From contig NZ_JBHSFQ010000004.1 of the NCBI RefSeq assembly GCF_042653925.1, positions 62,001 through 126,000 on the forward strand: 64,000 bases of DNA, given 5' to 3'. Positions 24,793 through 36,890 of this stretch are shown here, piece after piece. The notes below the pieces were generated by a model. That model was not told the origin of the DNA and ran no database searches. It saw only the letters and a list, made by a program, of their open reading frames with translations. Positions within the stretch are counted from its first letter, which is position 1; every line of letters starts with the position of its first letter. The stretch is from Nocardiopsis_B mangrovi (GTDB lineage: Bacteria > Actinomycetota > Actinomycetes > Streptosporangiales > Streptosporangiaceae). The position numbers and the translations under genes were made by a program.

Positions 24793-25457
24793 GGGCGCTC
24801 CTCCTTGCCGGCGGTCCCGGTGGACTCGGCCGCGCCGCCCGGCGGGCGGCGGTCCGGTCCTTCCGGCGCCTGCCCGGGATCCCCGGCGGCGGTCCCTTGT
24901 GCCTCTGGGGCGTCGCCCGGCCCGGCGCCGGGCTCCGGCTCGTCCTCGGCGGCGTCCGATTCCAGGGTCCCGTCGATGTTGACGCCCCGGAACGCGAGGA
25001 TCACGGCGAGCACGCCGCCGACCACGATGCAGGAGTCGGCCAGGTTGAACACCGGCCAGTTCGGCAGGTGGATCCAGTCGACGACGGCGCCGTGGAACGG
25101 CGCCGGCGGCCGCATGACCCGGTCGATCAGGTTGCCCGAGGCCCCGCCGAGGATCAGGCCCAGCGCCACCGCCCACCCGAGGCTGCGCAGCCGGCGGGCG
25201 ATGACCAGGATGTAGACGACCACGCAGGAGGCGATCAGGAAGAACACCCACGGCACGTCGGATCCGATGGAGAAGGCGGCCCCGGTGTTGAAGACGAGGG
25301 TGAACTGGAGCAGTTCGCCCACGACCGGGACGCTCATCCCCGGCGCGAGCCGGGCCAGCGCGATCTCCTTGGTGGCGAAGTCGGCCGCGATGGCGACCGC
25401 GGCCACGAGCAATAGGAGAGCGAACCGCCACGGCTTGGTCGTGGCGGGTTCGCTCAC
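24789..25457 (-). CDS. lspA: Signal peptidase II (prolipoprotein)
   Basis: This 222-residue integral membrane aspartyl protease removes signal peptides from lipoproteins after lipidation. Four transmembrane helices are visible. Conserved blocks are NTGAAFSIG, GGASGNLIDR with the first catalytic Asp, and FNLADS with the second. The C-terminal 60 residues after FRGVN are an acidic, Pro/Ala-rich tail not seen in most homologues. The GTG at 25457 (MSEPATTKPWRF) is preferred; the longer frame would run into the dksA-like gene. It lies 35 bases after that gene and overlaps rluD. Confidence 0.9.
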   Translation of the reverse strand: MSEPATTKPWRFALLLLVAAVAIAADFATKEIALARLAPGMSVPVVGELLQFTLVFNTGAAFSIGSDVPWVFFLIASCVVVYILVIARRLRSLGWAVALGLILGGASGNLIDRVMRPPAPFHGAVVDWIHLPNWPVFNLADSCIVVGGVLAVILAFRGVNIDGTLESDAAEDEPEPGAGPGDAPEAQGTAAGDPGQAPEGPDRRPPGGAAESTGTAGKEERP

Positions 25458-25492
25458 CGTCTGGTGTCCGTCCCCGGAGGGCTCTACGTCAG

Positions 25493-25957
25493 TCAGCGAC
25501 GCTCCTCGCGCTGTTTGCACTGCACACACAATGTGGCTCGCGGGAACGCCTGCACGCGCGCCTTGCCGATGGCCTGGCCGCACGATTCGCAGACGCCGTA
25601 GGTGCCCGCGTCCATCCGCTTGATCGCCCGCTCGCTCTGGGCGAGCAGGTCACGAGTATTGTAGGCCAGCGCGAGATCATGCTCGCGCTGGTATGCTTTC
25701 GCGCCCGTGTCCGTGGAGTCGTCCCCCGCGCCCTCCACGGAGTCCGACAGCCGCTCGGCCAGCTCCGATTCGGCCATGGCGATCTCCGCGCGCAACCTGG
25801 CGACCTGCTCCTCCAGCCCGGCGCGGACCTCGGCCAGCTCGGCCTCGCTCCAAGGGTCCTCCCCCTTGCGCACCGGCAGGTCGGCCGCCTGCACGCTCTG
25901 GGCCGCCGCCCTCCCCCGGGCGCCGCCCCCCGTCGCCGCCGCGGTCGTGGATGCCAT
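25493..25957 (-). CDS. TraR/DksA family zinc-finger protein
   Basis: This 154-residue protein has a central coiled-coil (about residues 40-115) and a C-terminal four-cysteine zinc finger, CESCGQAIGKARVQAFPRAT followed by LCVQC. This matches the TraR/DksA family, which binds in the RNA polymerase secondary channel. The coiled-coil tip lacks an obvious DxxDxA motif, but DSTDTGAKAYQREHD is in the right area. The gene is first in a dksA-lspA-rluD minus-strand group. Actinobacterial homologues in this location are conserved but functionally little studied. Confidence 0.85.
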   Translation of the reverse strand: MASTTAAATGGGARGRAAAQSVQAADLPVRKGEDPWSEAELAEVRAGLEEQVARLRAEIAMAESELAERLSDSVEGAGDDSTDTGAKAYQREHDLALAYNTRDLLAQSERAIKRMDAGTYGVCESCGQAIGKARVQAFPRATLCVQCKQREERR

Positions 25958-26172
25958 ACGACTCCTCCCCCCCGGGCCGCCCCACGGCGACCCCTAAGCC
26001 CCGTATGACGTGCGGGAACACCCGAAAAAGGGTGGTCGATCCGCACAATGCCGGGTAGCTTAAACGGCCGGTGCGGGCGAATCAACCAACCACGACGCAA
26101 CGCGCCAACGCGGGTCGTTTTCCCATATGTGCCCCGCTCCCGGAAGGGGGTGGGAAACCACCCCGGGCGCGG

Positions 26173-26445
26173 TCACTCCGCCACCGCGAACCCGCCGTAG
26201 TCCTCGGCCAGCAGCGCCAGATGCGGTTCGTCGAAGGCCGCGGGTCCCCCGTGCGGCCCGGTGCGCACGACGATGACCCAGTCGGCGTCCTCTGCGTCGT
26301 CCTCGCCGGCGAGCATGTCGCGGTGCACCGTGCACGGCTCGTAGCCCTGGTCGGCCAGCTGCTCGGCGAGTTCCTCGGCGTCCTCCCGGTCGTGCAGCGT
26401 CACCAGAACGGTCCCCCCGGCCCCCGTCTGCTCCGTCGCGGCCAT
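26173..26445 (-). CDS. Conserved hypothetical acidic small protein
   Basis: This 90-residue soluble acidic protein has an N-terminal beta-alpha unit (GTVLVTLHDREDAEELAEQLADQGY) and ends in a short AEDYGGFAVAE tail. The fold suggests a small ferredoxin-like alpha/beta protein. I recognise no family name. The ATG at 26445 follows a good GGGAGGA site; a longer frame from 26484 lacks one. It is divergent from the T-box leader of ileS. The absence of TM segments and its size suggest a regulatory or binding role, which is inference only. Confidence 0.65.
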   Translation of the reverse strand: MAATEQTGAGGTVLVTLHDREDAEELAEQLADQGYEPCTVHRDMLAGEDDAEDADWVIVVRTGPHGGPAAFDEPHLALLAEDYGGFAVAE

Positions 26446-26554
26446 GGGCCCGTCCTCCCGTTGTCGTCGCTCTTCGGCAGGCAAGTATGCCCGCCCGGGT
26501 GCCCGCGGCGGAAAACGGCGGAGCGCCGCGCCCGGGGTGGGCTATCCTCTGAGC

Positions 26555-26821
26555 ACAGCAAGGCGTGGATGGGGACGAGTACCGCCGGACACAGCCCAGA
26601 GCGACCCGGGGACGGTGTGAGCCCGGGGGCATGACCGACGCGAAGATCACCCCGGAGCCGCCGGAGGAACGGCAGCCGCGCACCGCGCGGGCCAAGTAGA
26701 ACCGGCCGCGGCAGCAACGAAGTGGGGCGCGCACGGCCGCGCCCAAGGAGGGTGGTACCGCGGGGCACACGGCCTCGTCCCTCCGTCAGGTGGACGCACT
26801 CCTGATGGAAAGGTACCTCCG
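26555..26821 (+). promoter_or_regulatory. T-box riboswitch controlling ileS (translational type)
   Basis: The leader contains a Stem I with GACGAGTA, then AGCGACC...GGACGGTG matching the interdigitated T-loops of the distal stem. A GAAGATCACC segment has ATC as the likely isoleucine specifier. The T-box core AGGGTGGTACCGCG is at 749-762 of 26 kb, and its TGGT pairs with the 3' end of uncharged tRNA-Ile. No terminator follows. Instead the core's GGAGG...GGTACC can pair with GGTACCTCC next to the TTG start, hiding the AAAGG ribosome-binding site. Uncharged tRNA would release it. The mechanism is inferred from sequence and from known actinobacterial ileS T-boxes. Confidence 0.92.
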
Positions 26822-30001
<3,180 letters not shown>

Positions 30002-30030
30002 CCGGCGCAAGGCCCCACCCGGTCGTCCAC

Positions 30031-30056
30031 GGCCCGTCGACGGCGGTCGACGGGCC
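30031..30056. terminator. Hairpin between convergent ileS and membrane-protein gene
   Basis: A perfect 11-bp stem (GGCCCGTCGAC with GTCGACGGGCC) closes on a GGCG tetraloop between the ileS stop and the stop of the convergent gene. There is no U-tract. It is well placed as a bidirectional terminator. Confidence 0.7.
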
Positions 30057-30084
30057 GCCGGGCGGGGGTGGCCGGGCCGGGGTG

Positions 30085-31788
30085 TCAGTCGTCGCTGGTC
30101 TTGGGACGGGTGAGGACCGCCGTGGAGTCGGGGTCCGCGTCGCCGGTGCGGTCGGCGCCGGACGCCGCCGGTGCCGTGTCCGTCGCGCCCGTGGCGGTGG
30201 TCTCCGCGTCCGCGTCGTCCGGGGCGGCCGAGGGCTCCGGGATGTCGGCTCCGGCGGTCGCGGCGGCGTTCTCGGCCGACGCGGTCTCGACAACCGCTCC
30301 GGTTCCGGAATCGGCCTTCGGCGGCGCATCGGCGACGGTGCGGACGATGGCGTAGGAAGCCGTGGTGTCGGGGTCGGCGCTCTCGGGCTCCCCCGCATCG
30401 GCGGGGGCCGCCGAGCCCGTTGGGGGCTCCGCGGTCTCGCCGGCGGGCCGTACGGTGCCGTCAGCGGGCGGTGCGGCCTCGGCACGGGGCTCGGCCGCGT
30501 CCTGCTCATCCTGTTCATCGGCGGCGGAGGGCACCGTGTCCGGGACCGCGTGCGTCGTTTCGGAAACCGACGGCTCGGGGCCGGGTGCGGAGTCCGCGGC
30601 GGCCGCATCGGCGGGTGCGACGGTCGTGTCCGTCACACCGGCGGAGGCTGGGGCGGTGTCGCCGTCCGGATCCGCGGGCGCTGCCGACGGGGTGCCCGCG
30701 TCGGCGCGGTCGCCGGGATCGGCGACGGAGCCGGTGGCTTCGGCGGCTTCCGCGGGGTCGGTGCCGAGCACGGTGAACGGCTCGGAAGTGAGGCCGGTGT
30801 CGGGGGATCCCGCCGGTGTGCCGGCGGCCTCCTGCCCGTCCGGCCCGTCCTGATCGTCGGCCGCGGCGCGGGACTCCCGGGGCGGGGTCAGCGCGTCGCT
30901 CTGGAGCCGGGAGACGAAGGCGCCGAAGGACGTGGTGTCGTCGTCGGCGTCCGCGGGGACGGCGGCGGAGGTGTCGTCCGAGGCACCGGCCGCGGGTGTT
31001 CCGGTGGCGGACGTACCGGCCGCGGTGTGGCCGGATGCGGCCGTGTCGTCGGCGGGCGGTGCCGGATCAACGGGATCGGGCGCGCCGTCCGCCGAATCGC
31101 TTGTGGCGGCCGTGGAGATCGTGTCGCCCGTATCGGTGGGAACGGGTGCCGCTTCCGCACCGAAAGCGGGTGCCGTGTCCGCATCGGGGGTGGGGGGCGG
31201 GTCCGCCGCGCCGGAGGGCGCGGGGACCGGCGGCTCGGGCGCAGGCGGGGCGTCCTGTTCCCCGTGGTTCAGCGGGGAACCGGGGGCGCCGAACACCGAC
31301 AAGCGCGCGCCCGGGTCGGGTTCGGCGGCCGGATCCCGCGTGGCCGCCGGGCCGGTGCCGGAGAATGCGGGGCCGGTGTGCCCGTGGTGCTCCGCGTGGT
31401 CGTGCGGAGCGGGCCGCGGGATGCCCCACGGCGTGGGGCCCGGGTGGGCCGACGCCCGCGCCGGCTCGTCGGCCGGCGCGGGTGCGTACGTTCGGCGTTC
31501 CTCGAATCCGGTGGCCGGACCTGCGGCCGCGGTCATCGCGGCCGGGACGGACGCCTTCCCCAAACCGTCCGTCCGGGACGCCGGCACCGGAGTGGCCGCA
31601 CGTTCCTGTGTCCGAATCCGTCCGATGCCCAGCTCGGACCGGCTTCTGATCAGATCGACCGCGAACGCGGCGGCCCCGAGGCCGCCCAGGACGAGGGCGA
31701 TGTAGACCAGCGTGGTCTCGGCGAGCACCACGGCCACCGCGATGACGACCAGCGCCGCCACGAGGATGACCAGGCTGAGGATGAACAC
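30085..31788 (-). CDS. Membrane-anchored protein with long disordered tail, next to DivIVA
   Basis: This 567-residue protein begins with two closely spaced hydrophobic helices (about residues 3-24 and 28-46). A short basic segment (DLIRSRSELGIGRIRTQER) is followed by roughly 490 residues of Ala/Pro/Thr/Asp/Gly/Glu-rich sequence with no predicted fold. The tail is strongly acidic. The gene follows divIVA with an 87-base gap and the same orientation, and ends the division cluster. I know no characterised homologue. Small two-TM proteins are common at this spot in actinomycetes, while the length of the tail here is unusual. A role at the DivIVA-marked pole or septum is possible. Confidence 0.7.
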   Translation of the reverse strand: MFILSLVILVAALVVIAVAVVLAETTLVYIALVLGGLGAAAFAVDLIRSRSELGIGRIRTQERAATPVPASRTDGLGKASVPAAMTAAAGPATGFEERRTYAPAPADEPARASAHPGPTPWGIPRPAPHDHAEHHGHTGPAFSGTGPAATRDPAAEPDPGARLSVFGAPGSPLNHGEQDAPPAPEPPVPAPSGAADPPPTPDADTAPAFGAEAAPVPTDTGDTISTAATSDSADGAPDPVDPAPPADDTAASGHTAAGTSATGTPAAGASDDTSAAVPADADDDTTSFGAFVSRLQSDALTPPRESRAAADDQDGPDGQEAAGTPAGSPDTGLTSEPFTVLGTDPAEAAEATGSVADPGDRADAGTPSAAPADPDGDTAPASAGVTDTTVAPADAAAADSAPGPEPSVSETTHAVPDTVPSAADEQDEQDAAEPRAEAAPPADGTVRPAGETAEPPTGSAAPADAGEPESADPDTTASYAIVRTVADAPPKADSGTGAVVETASAENAAATAGADIPEPSAAPDDADAETTATGATDTAPAASGADRTGDADPDSTAVLTRPKTSDD

Positions 31789-31875
31789 GGGAAGTGAGAG
31801 CCTTTACTCAAGGGTTCTACTGTTCATCTGCGCGGAGCGTTCCCGCGCAGTCTTCAGTTGTGGCCGCCCCGCGGA

Positions 31876-32766
31876 TCAGCGGCGGTCGTGCGGAGCGTCG
31901 GGGTGGTAGCCGCCGTGCTGGACCGGTTCGGGCTGCGCGAACGGGTTGCCGGTGGGTGCACCGCCGACAGGACCGCCGTGCTGGAGTGACGGTGTGCCGC
32001 CGGTGGGGGCCATCGTCTGGAAACCGCCCGTGGTCGCGGGGTTCGGCGCGCCCGGCTCGTTGGCACCCTCGGCGAGCTCGCGGAGCTGGCGCTCGAAGTA
32101 GTCCTTGAGCCGGCTGCGGTACTCGCGCTCGAAGTCCTTCAGCTCGCTGACCTTGTGCTCCAGTTCCTCGCGCTGCTGCACGAGGGAGCCCATGACCTGG
32201 CGGTGCCGCTCCTGCGCGTCGCGGTCGAGGTTCTCGGAACGGGCGCGCGCCTCGTTCACGATCTGCTCGGCCTGGCGGCGGGCCTTGCCGAGGATGTCGT
32301 CGGCCTCGTGGCGCGCGCGCCCGAGGGTTTCGTCGGCTTCCCGGCGGGCGTCGGAGATGGCCTGGTCGGCGGTCTGCTGGGCGAGAGCGAGGACCCGCGC
32401 GGCGGTGTCCATGTTCTCCTCGGAACCCGGCAGGCCCATGCTCTGGGCCATGGCCGGCATCGGAGGCTGCTCGACGACCGGCTGCGGCATGGGCTCGGGA
32501 CGCACCGGCTCGGGCTGCGGCGGGGGCTCCGGAGCGAGCTGTTCCGGTGGCGGAGCCTGCTGGAAGTCCTGCATGCCGGCGTTGGGCACCTTGCCCCGCA
32601 GGCATTCGGCGAGCTTGCCCCGCAGCTCCTCGTTCTCCTGGATCAAGCGGTCGAGTTCGGACTCGACCTCGTCGAGGAAGGCATCAACTTCTTCCTCGTC
32701 GTATCCCGGCCGTAGCCGGGTCGTACTGAACTGCTTATTCCGCACATCCGCGGGTGTCAGCGGCAT
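31876..32766 (-). CDS. divIVA: DivIVA/Wag31 polar growth protein
   Basis: This 296-residue coiled-coil protein marks curved membrane at hyphal or cell poles and directs wall synthesis. The N-terminal lipid-binding domain reads MPLTPADVRNKQFSTTRLRP and GYDEEEVDAFLDEVESELD. A Pro/Gln/Met-rich linker (about residues 70-115) separates it from the long coiled coil (about 120-235), which is followed by a Gly/Pro tail. This two-part coiled coil with a linker is typical of actinobacterial DivIVA, which is essential for tip extension. It has its own probable promoter just upstream. Confidence 0.95.
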   Translation of the reverse strand: MPLTPADVRNKQFSTTRLRPGYDEEEVDAFLDEVESELDRLIQENEELRGKLAECLRGKVPNAGMQDFQQAPPPEQLAPEPPPQPEPVRPEPMPQPVVEQPPMPAMAQSMGLPGSEENMDTAARVLALAQQTADQAISDARREADETLGRARHEADDILGKARRQAEQIVNEARARSENLDRDAQERHRQVMGSLVQQREELEHKVSELKDFEREYRSRLKDYFERQLRELAEGANEPGAPNPATTGGFQTMAPTGGTPSLQHGGPVGGAPTGNPFAQPEPVQHGGYHPDAPHDRR

Positions 32767-32820
32767 GTTCGACTCCTTGGCGCGCTTGGACTCTGTCCGT
32801 AGGGACGCTACCTGATCGTG

Positions 32821-32848
32821 ACCTTACGGCAATCCAGATCATGACCAA
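32821..32848 (-). promoter_or_regulatory. Candidate divIVA promoter
   Basis: On the minus strand TTGGTC (-35, 32843-32848) and TAAGGT (-10, 32821-32826) are separated by 16 bases. They lie about 55 bases before the divIVA start and downstream of the yggT stop. The spacer is AT-rich compared with the flanks. This suggests that divIVA can be transcribed independently of the upstream division genes. Confidence 0.45.
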
Positions 32849-32896
32849 GACCACATATCGGAACCAGAGGCTATCTTTTCCGACATCTGTGACCTT

Positions 32897-33193
32897 CTAG
32901 GCGACCGGGATCGAGCTCCTCACGATCGAGCTGAGGATCACCACGACGAGGAAGAGGACGGTGAAGCTCAGGTCCAGCGCCACACTCCCCAAACGTACGG
33001 GCTTGATGAACCGACGCAGGAACCTCAACGGGGGGTCGGTGATCGTATAGGTCGTCTCTGCCAGTACCAGGACGAACCCGCTCGGTCGCCACGATCTCGC
33101 GAACGACTGCACGAGTTCGAAGACGAGCCGTCCGATCAGCACCAGCAGAAAGATCTGCAGTGCGTACCAGACGATGGTCAAGACGATACTCAC
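32897..33193 (-). CDS. YggT family membrane protein
   Basis: This 98-residue protein has two YggT-type transmembrane regions: VSIVLTIVWYALQIFLLVLIGRLVFE and a C-terminal VALDLSFTVLFLVVVILSSIV. Between them is the conserved TDPPLRFLRRFIKP amphipathic segment. The GTG at 33193 follows a GGGGA site; a TTG six codons earlier is possible. YggT proteins are encoded between sepF and divIVA in most actinobacteria and are linked to division or membrane organisation. Their biochemical function is not known. Confidence 0.88.
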   Translation of the reverse strand: MSIVLTIVWYALQIFLLVLIGRLVFELVQSFARSWRPSGFVLVLAETTYTITDPPLRFLRRFIKPVRLGSVALDLSFTVLFLVVVILSSIVRSSIPVA

Positions 33194-33232
33194 GGTCGTT
33201 CCCCGACCCAATCTCTGGACATCAGTGATGCT

Positions 33233-33757
33233 CTAACTCTGATTGAAGAACCCTCGCTCAGCGATACGTGCCTTGTCTTCAGCGGTCACCTCAACATTAG
33301 CCGGGGAGAGCAGGAAGACCTTGTTGGTGACCCGCTCGATGTCGCCGTGCAGGCCGAAGATCAGCCCCGCCGCGAAGTCGACCAGACGCTTGGCGTCGCT
33401 GTCGACCATCTCGGTGAGGTTCATGATCACCGGTATCCCTTCCCGGAAATGCTCTCCGATAGTACGCGCTTCGTTGTACGTGCGCGGATGGAGTGTCGTG
33501 ATTCGAGCGAGGTCCGCGGTTGCCGGTCTGGCATGAGGGGTACCGCGCCGCTCGCCGGCGGACACAGCGTGGCCGTCCGCATCCGTCATGGAGTCGGCCC
33601 TGGGGTCGCCCTGGGGGGCGGCGTCCCGATCGCGCCGGTCCTCGGCGCCTTCGTCGAAGTCGTCGAAGTCATCATATTCGTCCGCATAGCGGTGATCGTA
33701 GCGGTCGTCCTCCACGAGGCCGAGGTAGACCGCCATCTTGCGCATCGCGCCGGCCAT
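33233..33757 (-). CDS. sepF: Cell division protein SepF
   Basis: This 174-residue protein begins with a membrane-binding amphipathic helix (MAGAMRKMAVYLGLVEDD). A charged linker follows (about residues 20-75), and then the SepF domain with ITTLHPRTYNEARTIGEHFREG, PVIMNLTEM, and AKRLVDFAAGLIFGLHG. SepF tethers FtsZ to the membrane and replaces FtsA, which is absent here as in other actinobacteria. The ATG at 33757 has a strong GGAGGA site seven bases upstream. It lies between yggS and yggT in the division cluster. Confidence 0.93.
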   Translation of the reverse strand: MAGAMRKMAVYLGLVEDDRYDHRYADEYDDFDDFDEGAEDRRDRDAAPQGDPRADSMTDADGHAVSAGERRGTPHARPATADLARITTLHPRTYNEARTIGEHFREGIPVIMNLTEMVDSDAKRLVDFAAGLIFGLHGDIERVTNKVFLLSPANVEVTAEDKARIAERGFFNQS

Positions 33758-33874
33758 CTCTTGTCCTCCGTCGTCCCTGTGGTGCGGCACCGCAGATGAC
33801 TATTCTCCGTGTTCGCCCAGGTCCGCCGGGCCGGGCGAACTCGACAGATGGGCGCCAAGGTCCATGTGGGGACA

Positions 33875-34663
33875 TTACCCCACGATCGGGCCGCGATCAT
33901 CGAGCAACGCCGTGCCCACCCGCAGGTGTGTCGCGCCCTGGGCGACCGCCGCTTCGAGGTCGGCGCTCATGCCCGCCGACACCGTCCTGGCCTGAGGGTA
34001 GCGAGCCCGGACACGCTCGGCGACCTCATAAAGCCGTGCGAACGCCGATTCGGGATCGCCTTCGCGCGGCGCGACCGCCATGACCCCGCCCAGGTCGAGC
34101 CCGTCCTCGGCCGAGATCGCGTCGGCGATCCCCAGCGCGTCGCGCGTGTCGGCGCCGCCCCGGGGCCCCAAAACACCTGGTGAGGCGCTTGGATCCAGGT
34201 CGACCTGCACCAGGCAGGTGAGCCGCCGGCCCTCCTCGCGCACGCGCCGCCCCAGCTCGCGGACGAGCCGCGGCCGGTCCACGGAGTGCACGATGTCGGC
34301 GTAGCGCGCCACCGATTTGGCCTTGTTCGTCTGAAGCTGGCCGATGAAGTGCCATCTCAGGTCGAGATCGGCGGACTCCGCGGCCTTCGGCGCGGCCTCC
34401 TGGTCGCGGTTCTCGCCGATGTCGCGCACGCCGAGTTCCGCGAGGATCCGCACGTCGGAGGCCGGGAAGGTCTTGGTGACGGCGATGAGGGTCACATCGC
34501 CGACGGGGCGCCCGGCGGCGGCGCAGGCGCGCGCCACCCGGTCGCGCACCGATTCGAGGTTCGCCGCGATGCGTGCCGCGCGCCCCCCGGCCCGCCCGTC
34601 CGGGCCGGCTCCGGCCCGCTGCGCGGCCCGCGCCGTCCCCTCCGCCCTGCCGTCGTCCGCCAT
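33875..34663 (-). CDS. YggS family pyridoxal-phosphate homeostasis protein
   Basis: This 262-residue protein is a single-domain PLP-binding TIM barrel (COG0325). The PLP lysine lies in LIAVTKTFPASDV. Other blocks are DIGENRDQEAAPK, WHFIGQLQTNKAK, HSVDRPRLV and SAGMSADLEAAVAQGATHLRVGTAL. The protein buffers free PLP and affects amino-acid metabolism. It starts two bases after the pgeF stop and is placed between pgeF and sepF, the standard actinobacterial order. The N-terminal 25 residues are a low-complexity extension. Confidence 0.92.
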   Translation of the reverse strand: MADDGRAEGTARAAQRAGAGPDGRAGGRAARIAANLESVRDRVARACAAAGRPVGDVTLIAVTKTFPASDVRILAELGVRDIGENRDQEAAPKAAESADLDLRWHFIGQLQTNKAKSVARYADIVHSVDRPRLVRELGRRVREEGRRLTCLVQVDLDPSASPGVLGPRGGADTRDALGIADAISAEDGLDLGGVMAVAPREGDPESAFARLYEVAERVRARYPQARTVSAGMSADLEAAVAQGATHLRVGTALLDDRGPIVG

Positions 34664-34665
34664 GG

Positions 34666-35388
34666 TCAGGACCGCCAGACGTAGCCGGCGAACCGCCCGG
34701 TCCGGGCGTCGCGCCGATGGGAGAAGAGGTCGCGCGTCTCCAGGGTGCAGCGCTCGTCGGCGGAGACGCGGCCGACTCCGGCCGACCGCAGCTGGGCGGT
34801 CACCGCGGCGCGCATGTCGATGCCCGCGGTCCCGGCGCGCGTGCGGCTGGCGCCCTCGGGGGTCGACCGGGCGATCTCCTCCCGCATCTCCGGAGGCACT
34901 TCGTAGCAGTGGCCGCAGATGGAGGGGCCCAGCGCCACGCTGATCCGGTCGCGCCGCGCCCCCTGCCCGACCATGGCCTCCACCAGCACGCCCGCCACCC
35001 CGGCGGCCGTACCCAGGCGGCCGGAGTGGGCGGCGCCGATGACCCCGGCCCCGGCGTCGGCCGCGAGGATGGGCAGGCAGTCGGCGGCGAGGGTGGCCAG
35101 TACGAGGTCGGACCGGCCGGTCACCACCGCGTCGACCCTGCCGACCACGCCGGGGCGCTCGGCGACGGCGACGTCGGCGCTGTGGACCTGGTCCATCCAG
35201 ACGACGCGCTCGTTGTCGAAGCCCAACTGCCCGGCGGCGATCACGCGGTTGCGGCGCACCGCATCGGGGTCGTCGGGGACCCCCATGCCGAGGTTGAGGG
35301 TGTCGAAGGGCGCGGCGCTGACCCCGCCGTCGTAGCGCCGGGTGAAACCGGCGGAAACGCCCGGCCCCAGCTCGATCACGGCACTCAT
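34666..35388 (-). CDS. pgeF: Peptidoglycan editing factor PgeF (laccase-domain, YfiH-like)
   Basis: This 240-residue protein belongs to the DUF152/YfiH family. Metal and active-site motifs are MDQVHSADV, AADCLPIL with the nucleophile-like Cys, AAHSGRLG with its His, and GPSICGHCYEV. The family acts as a purine-nucleoside or UDP-MurNAc-Ser-type editing enzyme that keeps wrong amino acids out of peptidoglycan precursors. The ATG at 35388 follows a GGAGGAACAG site. It lies between ftsZ and yggS. Confidence 0.88.
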   Translation of the reverse strand: MSAVIELGPGVSAGFTRRYDGGVSAAPFDTLNLGMGVPDDPDAVRRNRVIAAGQLGFDNERVVWMDQVHSADVAVAERPGVVGRVDAVVTGRSDLVLATLAADCLPILAADAGAGVIGAAHSGRLGTAAGVAGVLVEAMVGQGARRDRISVALGPSICGHCYEVPPEMREEIARSTPEGASRTRAGTAGIDMRAAVTAQLRSAGVGRVSADERCTLETRDLFSHRRDARTGRFAGYVWRS

Positions 35389-35507
35389 GTTCTGGGCTGT
35401 TCCTCCTGGGACCGATGGGGCGGGTCTGGGAAAAAGCGTACCGGCGGCGGGATGTCCCGCCGCCGGTACGACCGTGCGATCTGCCATTGTCCGCGCTTCC
35501 GGCGCGC

Positions 35508-36890
35508 TCACTTCAGGAAGTCGGGCACGTCCAGGTCGTCGGGGTCGTCGAAGATCACCCGGCGCCGGGGCGTGGGGATCTCGCCGGAGCGGGGGAACGA
35601 GCCCTCCGTGCCGGTGCGGCGGACCTGGGTGTACCCGCTGTCGTTGACCGCGTGGATCCCGCGCGCGGGGCGCTCCTCCTCGGCGGCCTCCTCCGGCTCC
35701 GCGGGCCGCTCGGGCTCGGCGACGTCCTCCACCGGCACGGGCGCGGGAGCGGGCGCCGGCTCGACCGGGGCCGCGGCCTCGGGCCAGGCCGCGGGCTCCT
35801 CTCGGACGGGCTCGGGCGCCCTGACCGGTTCCGGCCGCGGCGGGGCCGGGGGCGACGCGGGCCGCGCGGCCGCGGCGGGGTCGCGCCGCGGGGTCTCGGG
35901 GGTCGCCGCGGCCGCCGCGCGCGGCGGGTTCAGCGCCTCGGTGCGCGGCTCGTCGAAGCCGGCGGCGATCACGGTCACGCGCACTTCGTCGCCGAGGGCG
36001 TCGTCGATCACCGCCCCGAAGATGATGTTGGCGTCGGGCGCGGCGGAGTTGGCCACCAGCTGAGCGGCCTCGTTGATCTCGAAGAGCCCGAGGTCCGACC
36101 CGCCCTGGATGGACAGGAGCACGCCGTGGGCGCCGTCGATGCTGGCCTCCAGCAGCGGCGAGGAGATCGCCATCTCGGCGGCGGCGACCGCGCGGTCGTC
36201 GCCGCGCGCGGAGCCGATCCCCATGAGGGCCGATCCGGCACCCGACATCACCGACTTCACGTCGGCGAAGTCGAGGTTGATCAGGCCGGGCGTGGTGATC
36301 AGGTCGGTGATGCCCTGGACACCGGAGAGCAGCACCTGGTCGGCGGCCTTGAACGCGTCCAACACGCTCACCTGGCGATCGGAGATCGACAGCAGCCGGT
36401 CGTTGGGGATCACGATGAGGGTGTCGACCTCGTCGCGCAGCATCGCGATGCCGGACTCGGCCTGCGTCGCGCGCCGCTTGCCCTCGAACCCGAACGGGCG
36501 GGTGACGACGCCTATGGTCAGCGCGCCCAGCGAACGGGCGATGTTGGCGACGACGGGCGCGCCGCCGGTGCCGGTGCCGCCTCCCTCGCCGGCGGTGACG
36601 AAGACCATGTCGGCCCCCTTGAGGACCTCCTCGATCTCCTCGCGGTGGTCCTCGGCGGCCTTGCACCCCACATCGGGGTTGGCGCCCGCGCCGAGTCCGC
36701 GGGTGAGTTCGCGGCCGACGTCCAGCTTGACGTCGGCATCGCTCATGAGCAGCGCCTGAGCGTCGGTGTTGATGGCGATGAACTCGACGCCTTTGAGTCC
36801 CTCTTCGATCATCCGATTGACGGCGTTGACACCGCCGCCGCCGATACCGACGACTTTGATGACCGCGAGGTAATTCTGCGGTGCTGCCAC
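35508..36890 (-). CDS. ftsZ: Cell division protein FtsZ
   Basis: This 460-residue tubulin-like GTPase forms the division ring. The GTP-binding signature GGGTGTG is at residues 103-109, and the T7 synergy loop NLDFADVKSV is present. The N-terminus GTG-AAPQNYLAVIKVVG matches Streptomyces FtsZ. After residue 320 comes a Pro/Ala/Glu-rich linker of about 110 residues, and the C-terminal peptide RRRVIFDDPDDLDVPDFLK that binds SepF. The GTG at 36890 is chosen by this homology; an ATG 24 bases earlier is also in frame. It is separated from ftsQ by 400 bases and has its own likely promoter. Confidence 0.96.
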   Translation of the reverse strand: MAAPQNYLAVIKVVGIGGGGVNAVNRMIEEGLKGVEFIAINTDAQALLMSDADVKLDVGRELTRGLGAGANPDVGCKAAEDHREEIEEVLKGADMVFVTAGEGGGTGTGGAPVVANIARSLGALTIGVVTRPFGFEGKRRATQAESGIAMLRDEVDTLIVIPNDRLLSISDRQVSVLDAFKAADQVLLSGVQGITDLITTPGLINLDFADVKSVMSGAGSALMGIGSARGDDRAVAAAEMAISSPLLEASIDGAHGVLLSIQGGSDLGLFEINEAAQLVANSAAPDANIIFGAVIDDALGDEVRVTVIAAGFDEPRTEALNPPRAAAAATPETPRRDPAAAARPASPPAPPRPEPVRAPEPVREEPAAWPEAAAPVEPAPAPAPVPVEDVAEPERPAEPEEAAEEERPARGIHAVNDSGYTQVRRTGTEGSFPRSGEIPTPRRRVIFDDPDDLDVPDFLK

